The position numbers and the translations under genes are program-made. A DNA stretch of 64,000 nucleotides from Chloroflexi bacterium AL-N1 (GTDB lineage Bacteria; Chloroflexota; Chloroflexia; Chloroflexales; Roseiflexaceae): assembly GCA_013122435.1 (NCBI GenBank), contig WYDT01000008.1:124001-188000 (forward strand), written 5' to 3'. The notes under the pieces were generated by a model, which saw only the letters and a program-made list of their open reading frames with translations, was not told the origin of the DNA and did not search any database. This document shows positions 19,560-26,910 of this stretch, one piece after another. The first letter of the stretch is position 1; every line of letters starts with the position of its first letter.

Positions 19560-20042
19560 CTATGATGCCTCATATTGTGGTAATTCTTCATTCCCTGGCA
19601 TTGTACTACTTCTCAACCCACGATGCAAAGCTATTGCAAATGCTACGATGACATGGATAACAACGATCGTTTGAAAATAGATCGCGTGACCGTTCGCACT
19701 TGCAGCCTCCTGTGCGGCGGCCGTCTCGACAAAACAACTGATCAAGTTAAACGATCCGGTTAATACCGTACAAGACTCATAGCGTGCAGCGACAAAAGGT
19801 GAGAAGAAATACACACAAAAACACACAAATGCGGCCCACCAACGTTCGGTAGGGCGCGCAAAAAACCATCCCCAAAACATTGCAAACGGGATGGCAAAAA
19901 TAATCCACACCAAAGGACGAAACATCTCATACTGATACGGATGCTGTATTAAACCTCGATTATATACTGCCCAAATAGTACCGAGAAGGGCTGCTCCAAA
20001 AATGAAGAGAAATGTTTTGATATCAAATTTTTGTTTCAGCAT
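19560..20042 (-). CDS. Small membrane protein of unknown function
   Basis: 160 residues from the ATG at 20042, with four predicted membrane segments (for example FLFIFGAALLGTIWAVY, WIIFAIPFAMFWGWFFA, a WWAAFVCFCVYFF segment, and a C-terminal TIVVIHVIVAFAIALH). A hydrophilic loop holds paired cysteines (ESC and ISC) that probably face outside. A longer ATG at 20120 would place a clear extended -10 promoter inside the gene. The chosen ATG lies exactly where transcription from that promoter should start, so the mRNA appears leaderless. No family recognised. Confidence 0.65.
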   Translation of the reverse strand: MLKQKFDIKTFLFIFGAALLGTIWAVYNRGLIQHPYQYEMFRPLVWIIFAIPFAMFWGWFFARPTERWWAAFVCFCVYFFSPFVAARYESCTVLTGSFNLISCFVETAAAQEAASANGHAIYFQTIVVIHVIVAFAIALHRGLRSSTMPGNEELPQYEAS

Positions 20043-20049
20043 AGTGGTG

Positions 20050-20058
20050 ATTATAGCA
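20050..20058 (-). promoter_or_regulatory. Extended -10 promoter giving a leaderless mRNA
   Basis: Minus-strand TGC-TATAAT with seven bases between it and the ATG at 20042. The expected +1 coincides with the A of the start codon, and no Shine-Dalgarno is present. Confidence 0.6.
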
Positions 20059-20213
20059 CAGGTAGCGGAATTCTTCAGCGCTGATGTCGCGTAAAATATG
20101 CAGCACTTTTTCCATATCATTCAATCACACACATGATGTCTAGAAGACGATATCAGCACATCAGCAAGACCACAAGGATGTAAGAATAACGGAGAGAAAT
20201 CATCTATAGAATT

Positions 20214-20243
20214 CCGACATATTTTAATGACTTGTGGTATCAT
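20214..20243 (+). promoter_or_regulatory. Candidate promoter of the phosphatase/DUF3090 cluster
   Basis: CCGACA, 18-bp spacer, TATCAT with TGG immediately before the -10. About 40 bp upstream of the GTG start with AAGGAG between. Confidence 0.4.
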
Positions 20244-20282
20244 AATTTTTGCAATAGTAAACCATAATTATAAGGAGTTATT

Positions 20283-21038
20283 GTGACTCTTTTATTGTTG
20301 ATACGCCATGGAAAAAATGATTGGGTGCATGGTCGGCTCGCCGGCTGGACACCTGGAGTACACCTGAACGACGAAGGTCGCCATCAAGCCGTGACACTGG
20401 CAACACGTTTGTCGGCCTTGCCCATCGAGACCATCTATGCAAGCCCATTGGATCGTACTGCCGAAACGGCACAGGCCATTGCCGGACCACGTGGCCTTCC
20501 CCTACACATTGTTGAAGGTCTTGGTGAAGTCAAATACGGAGAATGGCAAGGGGCTGAACTCAAAGAATTGTATAAACACGAGTTGTGGCCCGGCGTTCAG
20601 TATTACCCCAGCGGAACCCGCTTCCCAGGAGGAGAAACGCTCGGCGAGGCACAGATACGGATGGTATCAACGTTGGATACCTTGCGTGCACGCCATCCCC
20701 ACACCATGATTGCGGTGGTATCACACGCTGATATCATCAAACTGGCAATTGCCTACTACATTGGCATGCATTTGGATCTATTTCAACGTTTAGAGATCAG
20801 TACTTGTTCTGTATCCGCACTACAATTCACCAAAATGGGTCCTCGGCTGCTAGCATACAACGAGACGGGGTCACTGGAGCATTTACAGATCAAACCACCA
20901 CAAGCAGCGGCAGAAACACAAAAGGCAGGCGATCAAACAGATCAGGATGAACATGCTGGTGAAGAGACAACCAATACTACATCGGCATCTGAGCATCCGT
21001 CGGACGTTGCACATAATGGGGCCACTAACGTGCGGTAA
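20283..21038 (+). CDS. Histidine phosphatase, MSMEG_4193-type putative phosphomutase
   Basis: 251 residues starting at GTG 20283 (AAGGAG at 20272-20277). LLLIRHGKNDWVHGRLAGW is the phosphohistidine motif, ASPLDRTAETAQAI the second arm, and VVSHADIIKLAIAYYIG the second catalytic His. The consensus resembles TIGR03848 (MSMEG_4193 family), which in Actinobacteria and Chloroflexi is found beside DUF3090 and the SCO1664 family, exactly as here. A Gln/Glu/Thr-rich tail of about 45 residues follows the catalytic fold. The trio's shared function is unknown. Confidence 0.88.
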   Translation: MTLLLLIRHGKNDWVHGRLAGWTPGVHLNDEGRHQAVTLATRLSALPIETIYASPLDRTAETAQAIAGPRGLPLHIVEGLGEVKYGEWQGAELKELYKHELWPGVQYYPSGTRFPGGETLGEAQIRMVSTLDTLRARHPHTMIAVVSHADIIKLAIAYYIGMHLDLFQRLEISTCSVSALQFTKMGPRLLAYNETGSLEHLQIKPPQAAAETQKAGDQTDQDEHAGEETTNTTSASEHPSDVAHNGATNVR

Positions 21039-21135
21039 AAAGAAACAAATGTCACAGCAACCGCTACAGAGAATAGCCACTAGATCGATTGCTGTGCCTT
21101 GTACATGCGTTTGTTCACATACAAGATGAAAGACA

Positions 21136-21648
21136 ATGGAACCAGAATTCACCTACGATCTAGACCCTGTCACACGAATTACAGCCGATGCTATTGGCGA
21201 ACCAGGACAGCGTGTCTTTTACATTCAAGCACGTCGTAATCAAGAACTTGTATCAATGATCATCGAAAAAGAGCAAGTAAAGGCCCTTGTTGAGGTTATT
21301 GATCAATTCCTTGAGGGGCTTTCCGAAACAGAACCGCTTCTCGCTACATCGGATACTCTTGTCCCATTGATTAATATGACGTTAGAGGAACCTCTCGAAC
21401 CAATCTTTCGTGTGTCAGAAATACAATTTGGGTATGATAAAGAACGTGATATTGTGGTGCTCCTCATTCACGGCTTTCCACAGGATGATTCGGATGAGCC
21501 GCCAACTGCCAAATTTGGTGTCACACGGCAACAAATACAAGCACTGAGTCAACATGCAACACGTGTGGTCGCCAGTGGACGTAAGGTTTGTGGCAACTGT
21601 CTCCAACCAATGGATACAGGTGGCCATTTCTGCCCCCGCATGAATTAG
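21136..21648 (+). CDS. DUF3090 family protein
   Basis: 170 residues. FTYDLDPVTRITADAIGEPG at the N-terminus, the FYIQARRN turn and a C-terminal mini zinc-ribbon-like CGNCLQPMDTGGHFCPRMN are characteristic of DUF3090 (TIGR03847). It is cytosolic with no known activity. Second gene of the conserved trio, 97 bp after the phosphomutase-like gene and 77 bp before the SCO1664-like gene, all on the plus strand. Confidence 0.9.
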   Translation: MEPEFTYDLDPVTRITADAIGEPGQRVFYIQARRNQELVSMIIEKEQVKALVEVIDQFLEGLSETEPLLATSDTLVPLINMTLEEPLEPIFRVSEIQFGYDKERDIVVLLIHGFPQDDSDEPPTAKFGVTRQQIQALSQHATRVVASGRKVCGNCLQPMDTGGHFCPRMN

Positions 21649-21725
21649 TCCTATGATCATAGTTGTAAATGAAAAAAAATACATAAACATCCAAATAAAA
21701 GCAACCCTGCGTTAGATATAACATA

Positions 21726-22469
21726 ATGAACACACAAGAATCAACTGAAATGGATGCTGCATCAATTCTTGAGCTTTTGTCGGCAGGCGAGTTAGAAGTT
21801 CAGGGTATGTTGCCATGGAGTAGTAACTATACGCTCCTCACAACTGTGCAACATAAAGACATGCAAGGCTTAGGGGTTTACAAGCCGCGCCGTGGTGAAC
21901 GACCATTATGGGACTTCCCACGTGGAACCTTATGTCAACGTGAAACAGCCACATATATCCTGAGTGAAATGCTAGGATGGTTGCTTGTGCCACCCACTGT
22001 CCTGCGTGATGGACCATATGGTATTGGTTCGGTACAACTTTTCATAGATGCTAACCACGAAGAACATCTCTTTACTATGCAGCAGGAAGGCGGATTTGAG
22101 TTTCAGATTGAACGCCTATCCGCATTTGACTTTCTCGCCAACAATGCTGATCGCAAGAGTGGTCATTGCCTCAAAGGCTCGGACGGACGTCTCTGGGCGA
22201 TTGATCATGGATTGTGCTTTCACACCGAATACAAGCTCCGTACCGTCCTTTGGGACTTCGCCGGACAGCATTTTCGGCCAGATATCCTCAAAGATTTGAG
22301 CAGCCTCCACGAACGCATGCACGATAACGATCCAGCCTTCGAGATATTCGACCAGTTGTTGTCACACAGTGAAGTGCATGCTTTACGCCGCCGTATCGAT
22401 ACCCTCGTTCAAACGGGGAAACATCCAGAACCTGGTTCAAGCCACTGTGTCCCCTGGCCACCGGTATAA
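21726..22469 (+). CDS. SCO1664 family protein (PI3/4-kinase-like fold)
   Basis: 247 residues. GVYKPRRGERPLWDFPRGTL, AFDFLANNADRKSGHCLKG and WAIDHGLCFH match the SCO1664/TIGR03843 family, whose catalytic-loop-like NNADRK...DHG resembles lipid/protein kinases of the PI3K/HipA superfamily. Asn/Asp residues expected for ATP-metal binding are present, so activity is plausible but unproven. Third gene of the trio. A weak start context (no clear Shine-Dalgarno) suggests translational coupling or a leaderless start. Confidence 0.88.
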   Translation: MNTQESTEMDAASILELLSAGELEVQGMLPWSSNYTLLTTVQHKDMQGLGVYKPRRGERPLWDFPRGTLCQRETATYILSEMLGWLLVPPTVLRDGPYGIGSVQLFIDANHEEHLFTMQQEGGFEFQIERLSAFDFLANNADRKSGHCLKGSDGRLWAIDHGLCFHTEYKLRTVLWDFAGQHFRPDILKDLSSLHERMHDNDPAFEIFDQLLSHSEVHALRRRIDTLVQTGKHPEPGSSHCVPWPPV

Positions 22470-22777
22470 TATGCTGTGGTAGTCCAACAAGCTTCACTTC
22501 CTCCCACCTCTGTATGAACTGTTGACAAATCTCTTCCGTACATGCTACATTGCTATAACGTCTGTTCCAAAAATAACAATTAAATCCCATCCCTACACAT
22601 GTGTAAGTAGTAGGTATCAGACCAAGAAAATCATGTCCATTCTACTGGTCATCAGCCTGATATCATTAATATCAAGATGGTATCAATAGTATTGGTAAAA
22701 GATAGTAATCTTTGTGGTATTGGTTCTAGATAAATTCAGTAGTTAAACAATATTGATTGTTATAAGGGAGGATCATT
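22470..22777. other. Intergenic region, 308 bp
   Basis: AT-rich DNA between the SCO1664-like gene and the ferredoxin-NADP reductase gene. No open frame, tRNA or clear hairpin seen. It presumably holds the reductase promoter, but I found no confident -35/-10 pair. Confidence 0.5.
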
Positions 22778-24175
22778 TTGGATCAAATGTTAGGAACTGA
22801 AGCACGACCACTGCGTATTGCGATTATTGGTGCAGGACCAGCCGGCTTTTACACTGCGGAAGCACTCCTGAAACAAAAAGATCTTGTCTGTTCTATAGAC
22901 TTCTTTAATCGTTTTCCCACTCCCTTTGGCCTGGTTCGTGAAGGAGTCGCACCGGATCATCAATCGATCAAAGCGGTTACACGTATCTACGACCGTATCG
23001 CACAAAATCCACAAGTGCGTTATTTCGGCAACATCACTTTTGGTACGGATATTCATCATGAGACCCTGAAACGATTTTATGACCAGATTGTCTACGCAGT
23101 TGGGGCGCAGGCCGACCGGCGAATGGGGATCGCTGGCGAAGATCTTAACGGAAGTTTTCCCGCAACGGCATTTGTTGGCTGGTATAACGGCCATCCAGAC
23201 TATCAAGACATGGAATTTGATCTCTCCCATCCCCGAGCAGTTGTGATTGGCAATGGCAATGTCGCGATAGATGTTGCACGTATTTTGGTTAGTTCGCCAG
23301 ACGAACTTGCAAAGACCGATATTGCGGATACTGCGCTGGCCAAATTACGTGAGAGTAAGGTACGTGAGGTGGTGATGCTTGGGCGTCGAGGTCCAGCACA
23401 GGCCGCTTTTACCAACGCCGAAATTAAAGAACTGGGTGTCCTCGAAGACGTTAATCCCATCGTTGACTCAGCAGATCTCGAACTGGACGAGCACAGTGTC
23501 ATTGCATTGGCGGAAGACAAGGTTGCTACTAAGAATGTGGATACTCTTCGCAGTTTCGCAGCCCGTACAGAGCATAATGGGACACGCAACATTCGTCTAC
23601 GATTTCTCGTTTCACCGATGGAAATTCTGGGACATGGTGGAAAGGTTACCGCTGTCACCGTAGAAAAGAATCATCTTGTGATGGATGAAAATGGTGGATT
23701 GCGCGCCCGTGGCACTGGAACGTTTGAGACCTTTGATGCAGGTTTAGTATTGCGATCCGTCGGTTATCGTGGTGTACCACTTGAAGGCGTCCCTTTTGAT
23801 GAGATCTCGTACAAAATCCCCAACATTGCTGGGCGGGTCATCCATGCGACCAGTGGCGATCCACATGAGGGAGAGTATGTGGTTGGTTGGGCAAAACGTG
23901 GGCCAACCGGCGTTATTGGCACAAATAAACCTGATGCCGTTTCAACAGTTGTTTCAATGATGGAAGATCGAGCCCACTTACCTGGTATTGCAGATGAAAA
24001 TCGTAATCCGGCATTGATTGAAACCATACTCAAGGAACGTAAGCCCGACTACGTCACCTACAGCGACTGGAAAGTACTCGATACCCATGAAATCACCCGA
24101 GGTCAGAAGCAAGATCGCCCACGGGTAAAAGTTACGCGTGTTCCAGAGATGCTAACAGTGATTAACGAAGGTTAA
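22778..24175 (+). CDS. Adrenodoxin-type ferredoxin-NADP(+) reductase (FprA-like)
   Basis: 465 residues. FAD-binding RIAIIGAGPAGFYTAEAL is at the N-terminus, followed by FPTPFGLVREGVAPDH, the NADP-binding VVIGNGNVAIDVARILV and C-terminal GWAKRGPTGVIGTNKPDA, the order seen in FprA/adrenodoxin reductase. It passes electrons between NADPH and a ferredoxin. The TTG at 22778 is preferred because AAGGGAGG ends 6 nt before it; the in-frame ATG at 22787 would be 15 nt away. No ferredoxin or P450 is adjacent. The gene ends at a strong terminator shared with tRNA-Leu. Confidence 0.93.
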   Translation: MDQMLGTEARPLRIAIIGAGPAGFYTAEALLKQKDLVCSIDFFNRFPTPFGLVREGVAPDHQSIKAVTRIYDRIAQNPQVRYFGNITFGTDIHHETLKRFYDQIVYAVGAQADRRMGIAGEDLNGSFPATAFVGWYNGHPDYQDMEFDLSHPRAVVIGNGNVAIDVARILVSSPDELAKTDIADTALAKLRESKVREVVMLGRRGPAQAAFTNAEIKELGVLEDVNPIVDSADLELDEHSVIALAEDKVATKNVDTLRSFAARTEHNGTRNIRLRFLVSPMEILGHGGKVTAVTVEKNHLVMDENGGLRARGTGTFETFDAGLVLRSVGYRGVPLEGVPFDEISYKIPNIAGRVIHATSGDPHEGEYVVGWAKRGPTGVIGTNKPDAVSTVVSMMEDRAHLPGIADENRNPALIETILKERKPDYVTYSDWKVLDTHEITRGQKQDRPRVKVTRVPEMLTVINEG

Positions 24176-24204
24176 CAGCATACATTCAACATATTCTTTA
24201 GCAT

Positions 24205-24235
24205 AAAAAACACAGCTCTGAAAGCTGTGTTTTTT
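24205..24235. terminator. Bidirectional intrinsic terminator
   Basis: AAAAAACACAGCT-ctgaa-AGCTGTGTTTTTT, a perfect 13-bp stem whose A/T flanks act as a U tract in both directions. It serves the reductase gene on plus and tRNA-Leu on minus. Confidence 0.9.
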
Positions 24236-24240
24236 ATCTC

Positions 24241-24324
24241 TGGTGGGGACGGAGGGAGTCGAACCCTCACGGATTGCTCCACAAGTTCCTAAGACTTGCG
24301 CGTCTGCCATTTCGCCACGTCCCC
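24241..24324 (-). tRNA. tRNA-Leu (anticodon UAG)
   Basis: On the minus strand, a 7-bp acceptor stem GGGGACG/CGTCCCC, a D arm, an anticodon stem CAAGT/ACTTG with loop CTTAGGA (anticodon TAG, reads CUA/CUN), a long variable arm typical of class II tRNAs, a T arm with GGTTCGACTCC, discriminator A and an encoded CCA. A strong promoter lies upstream and a terminator immediately downstream, so it is transcribed singly. Confidence 0.95.
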
Positions 24325-24335
24325 TACGCTCAACG

Positions 24336-24364
24336 ATTGTACCATAGCCAGGGAAGCGAGGCAA
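24336..24364 (-). promoter_or_regulatory. Promoter of tRNA-Leu
   Basis: Minus-strand TTGCCT, 17-bp spacer ending in TGG, then TACAAT, twelve bases before the tRNA 5' end. Confidence 0.8.
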
Positions 24365-24393
24365 GTATCATTACAGACAACAGTGAACCAGGG

Positions 24394-25326
24394 CTATTCC
24401 AGGTGATATGGACTTGCCCCACCATAATCATTCCGCAATACTCGACCAAGACGGATAACCATGCTTAGTGCACCTCGCAGATGCTCACGTAGTTTTGTTG
24501 CAGACAGAACCACATTCTGTTCTGCCGCCGCCACTCGCTGTTCTGCTTCAGACAATCGTGAGTAGTATTCCATACTCCACAGATAAATATCTCCTTCGAC
24601 ATACTTATCCAGGTGTGCAACCACATGTTGTCGACGAACCATATGTGTAATCGGCAGATAAATCGTGTCATACCAACTTGCAGCAGCCACATGCCGTGGA
24701 ATATGTCGACTCCACTCAGCTTGCAACTCTTCGCGATGTGTACTGATATGTTGCACAAGTTTGGGATATCCCCCCAGAAGAGTGCAACTAACGGTGTGGG
24801 TTGGACGTGCATTCAACAATTTTGTCGTTTCCAAAAAGCGTTGATGCTCTTCATACATTAAGATGCGTTGTGCCCCAGCTAGTCCGTCCAAGGCTGTATC
24901 GATAACATATTCAGTAACATATGCAGGTACAAACACCTGTCCACGGGAGCGAGCAAATTGCACCCGTTTGTTACCATCTTTCACAAAATAGGTCTCACCA
25001 ACCTTATACAGAGCGACCGGTGATAAAGCGGTTAGATCACTACGAGATCTATGGGGTTGTCGACTCTGCAATACATGATGACTACCAAATTCCAACCGCT
25101 GGTTAATATAATTATATGAGTGTAATTGATCTACAATCATATAAATCGGGACAGATTGAAGGCCCCGGTCATAAAGCTCATAAGCATACGGTCGAGTTGG
25201 TTGCTCAAAAGAATGTGGGAGCAACTGTGGTCGCTGACGCACTAGGTCATCGACTGCTGCACGTAGTGTTTCCCAACGTGCAAAGCGGTTTTCTAGCGTT
25301 GATTGGCTAAGCACTCGGTCGGCCAT
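24394..25326 (-). CDS. ParB/sulfiredoxin-fold-like protein of unknown function
   Basis: 310 residues. The central segment TYFVKDGNKRVQFARSRGQ resembles the DGHHR-type loop of ParB/Srx-fold proteins, preceded by VPIYMIVDQLHSYNYINQRL. The C-terminal half is helical and ends in a coiled-coil stretch (SEAEQRVAAAEQNVVLSATK). Similar proteins in Chloroflexota are often labelled transcriptional regulator or ParB-like with a DUF4032-type C-terminus (recollection). It lacks the second DNA-binding domain of chromosomal ParB and has no parA beside it, so segregation is unlikely. GGAAG lies before the ATG. Role unknown: perhaps nucleotide or DNA binding. Confidence 0.6.
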   Translation of the reverse strand: MADRVLSQSTLENRFARWETLRAAVDDLVRQRPQLLPHSFEQPTRPYAYELYDRGLQSVPIYMIVDQLHSYNYINQRLEFGSHHVLQSRQPHRSRSDLTALSPVALYKVGETYFVKDGNKRVQFARSRGQVFVPAYVTEYVIDTALDGLAGAQRILMYEEHQRFLETTKLLNARPTHTVSCTLLGGYPKLVQHISTHREELQAEWSRHIPRHVAAASWYDTIYLPITHMVRRQHVVAHLDKYVEGDIYLWSMEYYSRLSEAEQRVAAAEQNVVLSATKLREHLRGALSMVIRLGRVLRNDYGGASPYHLE

Positions 25327-25651
25327 TCGCTATCTTCCTTATCCGTGATAATTTTACTAGAGCAAAGGGGTACTTCTCTGTAACACGAATACGTGGTTCC
25401 AGAACGTCTTATTACAGACTGAATCAGATTATATAGACTACATCTGTACGTGGTGTACTCAACGTACAAGCATACGTTATTGTCCACTATAGAGACAAAA
25501 TAATGGAACCGCCGTTGAATCTTTGATACCATACAAATAAGATACACTTGTATAGTATGTTCAGTATACCCATATATTGTAACATAAGAATTGCAAAAGC
25601 TTGCCACGAACCAGACATAACTATGGCAAAACAAGTACATAATGTGTGCGC
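25327..25651. other. Intergenic region, 325 bp
   Basis: No credible gene. It contains a dyad TGTACGT-N10-ACGTACA at 25445-25468 and AT-rich DNA that may hold the promoter of the ParB-like gene. Short open frames here have no recognisable product or start signals. Confidence 0.45.
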
Positions 25652-26611
25652 CTAAATAAGGTCCTGATTTCCCGCTGCGTGCTCACGCTCCGCACGTTTT
25701 TGCCAGTAACGTACCAAGCCCTGCCAAGTCTGTTCAAGCGAAATCGCCTGCTGATAACGCACACCCAGTTCACTATCCGCAGAAGCCCCCAGATCAGCAT
25801 CAGCACGCGCCTGCAATTGTGCAATCTGTGCTGCTTCATCAGCCCCACTCTGCATCCCATTCTGCACAATGTCTGCCCACTGCAGTAACCGTGTGCGATA
25901 ATCGTCAATGTATCTGGCAGGATTATCCATCGCACCAAAATGGGTAAGCAATAACCACTTTGGTTGAAGATCCAACACCATATTAAGAGTCTGAACCCAC
26001 GCTTCAACATCAATATCAGGTGGCGGTGTGGCTGGGCGAGAGTGGGACGAACCAGGCAAGCATACCCCACCATTATCACCGATAAACGCTGCACCGCTTG
26101 CTTCTTCAAAATACACCACATGATGCGATGCATGACCCGGTGCATCATACACCTGTAGCTTACGCGAGCCCAATTGCACCATTTCACCACCACTCAACGG
26201 TACCACATTGTCCTGTGGAACAGCGCAAAATTCACCCCAGAGATAATCCATCATATCTTGGTACAGACGCGCCGCACTACGCAAAAGTCGCTCTGGAGCA
26301 ACTATGTGTGGTGCGCCACGTTGATGTACATACACCTTGACGTGAGGATTACGAGCAACAATTGTGCCAGTAGCACCAGCATGATCAAGATGAATATGAC
26401 TCAGCAGCACAGCACGAATATCATCAAGTGTGAGACCAAGCGCCTGTAATCCCATCTCCAGATGGGGAAGCACAGTAGTAGGCCCTGGATCAATGAGGGC
26501 TGGTTCATCACCAAGTAATACATACGTTCCTATCACTCCTGGTCGATCCAAATGATAATCATCAATCAAGCGAACCGCGTTGGGAAGCGCCATCGTTTCA
26601 ACAAATGTCAT
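25652..26611 (-). CDS. MBL-fold metallo-hydrolase
   Basis: 319 residues from the ATG at 26611 (AGGGGG upstream); a longer frame upstream lacks signals. Zinc motifs: LLSHIHLDHAG, DAPGHASHHVVYF, AFIGDNGG and LTHFGAMD, as in glyoxalase II-like and related hydrolases. The C-terminal 80 residues form a helical extension often seen in Chloroflexota relatives. Cytosolic; substrate unknown. Divergent from the large SARP regulator, with repeats in the shared intergenic region that could be its control site. Confidence 0.9.
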   Translation of the reverse strand: MTFVETMALPNAVRLIDDYHLDRPGVIGTYVLLGDEPALIDPGPTTVLPHLEMGLQALGLTLDDIRAVLLSHIHLDHAGATGTIVARNPHVKVYVHQRGAPHIVAPERLLRSAARLYQDMMDYLWGEFCAVPQDNVVPLSGGEMVQLGSRKLQVYDAPGHASHHVVYFEEASGAAFIGDNGGVCLPGSSHSRPATPPPDIDVEAWVQTLNMVLDLQPKWLLLTHFGAMDNPARYIDDYRTRLLQWADIVQNGMQSGADEAAQIAQLQARADADLGASADSELGVRYQQAISLEQTWQGLVRYWQKRAEREHAAGNQDLI

Positions 26612-26647
26612 AAAACCCCCTATCCTTGCGATGACAAGGTACCTCAC

Positions 26648-26717
26648 CATGGTATTCTCTACCATGATCGAATGTCTCAAGCATATACCAATACCACACA
26701 CGATCTGGCATATACCA
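26648..26717. promoter_or_regulatory. Repeat cluster between MBL gene and SARP gene (candidate operators)
   Basis: An inverted repeat CATGGTA-N5-TACCATG at 26648-26666 and a 10-bp direct repeat GCATATACCA at 26681 and 26708 (27 bp apart) lie just upstream of the MBL start. OmpR-type winged helices of SARP regulators usually bind direct repeats, so autoregulation or control of the MBL gene is possible. Confidence 0.45.
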
Positions 26718-26835
26718 TACCCTCCTCATCGCCTATAAGTCTATAACTTCAGTACTCATACGGTTATAATTAGTATACTATACACTGGATTATGCAAAAA
26801 CAAACCGTAGGTAGGCTGCAAAAAACACATAAAAA

Positions 26836-26844
26836 TGGTATACT
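26836..26844 (+). promoter_or_regulatory. Extended -10 promoter candidate of SARP regulator
   Basis: TGG-TATACT on the plus strand, 67 bp before the ATG at 26911. No clear -35. Confidence 0.4.
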
Positions 26845-26910
26845 CATGATGCACTGCGGCATACGTGCACATCAATGGGAATAAGCTAGTGGACAGTATC
26901 AGGATTATCT

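Noticed and set aside
25293..25640. 115-residue minus-strand frame upstream of the ParB-like gene
   Set aside because: No Shine-Dalgarno and no plausible composition; it overlaps the ParB-like start region.
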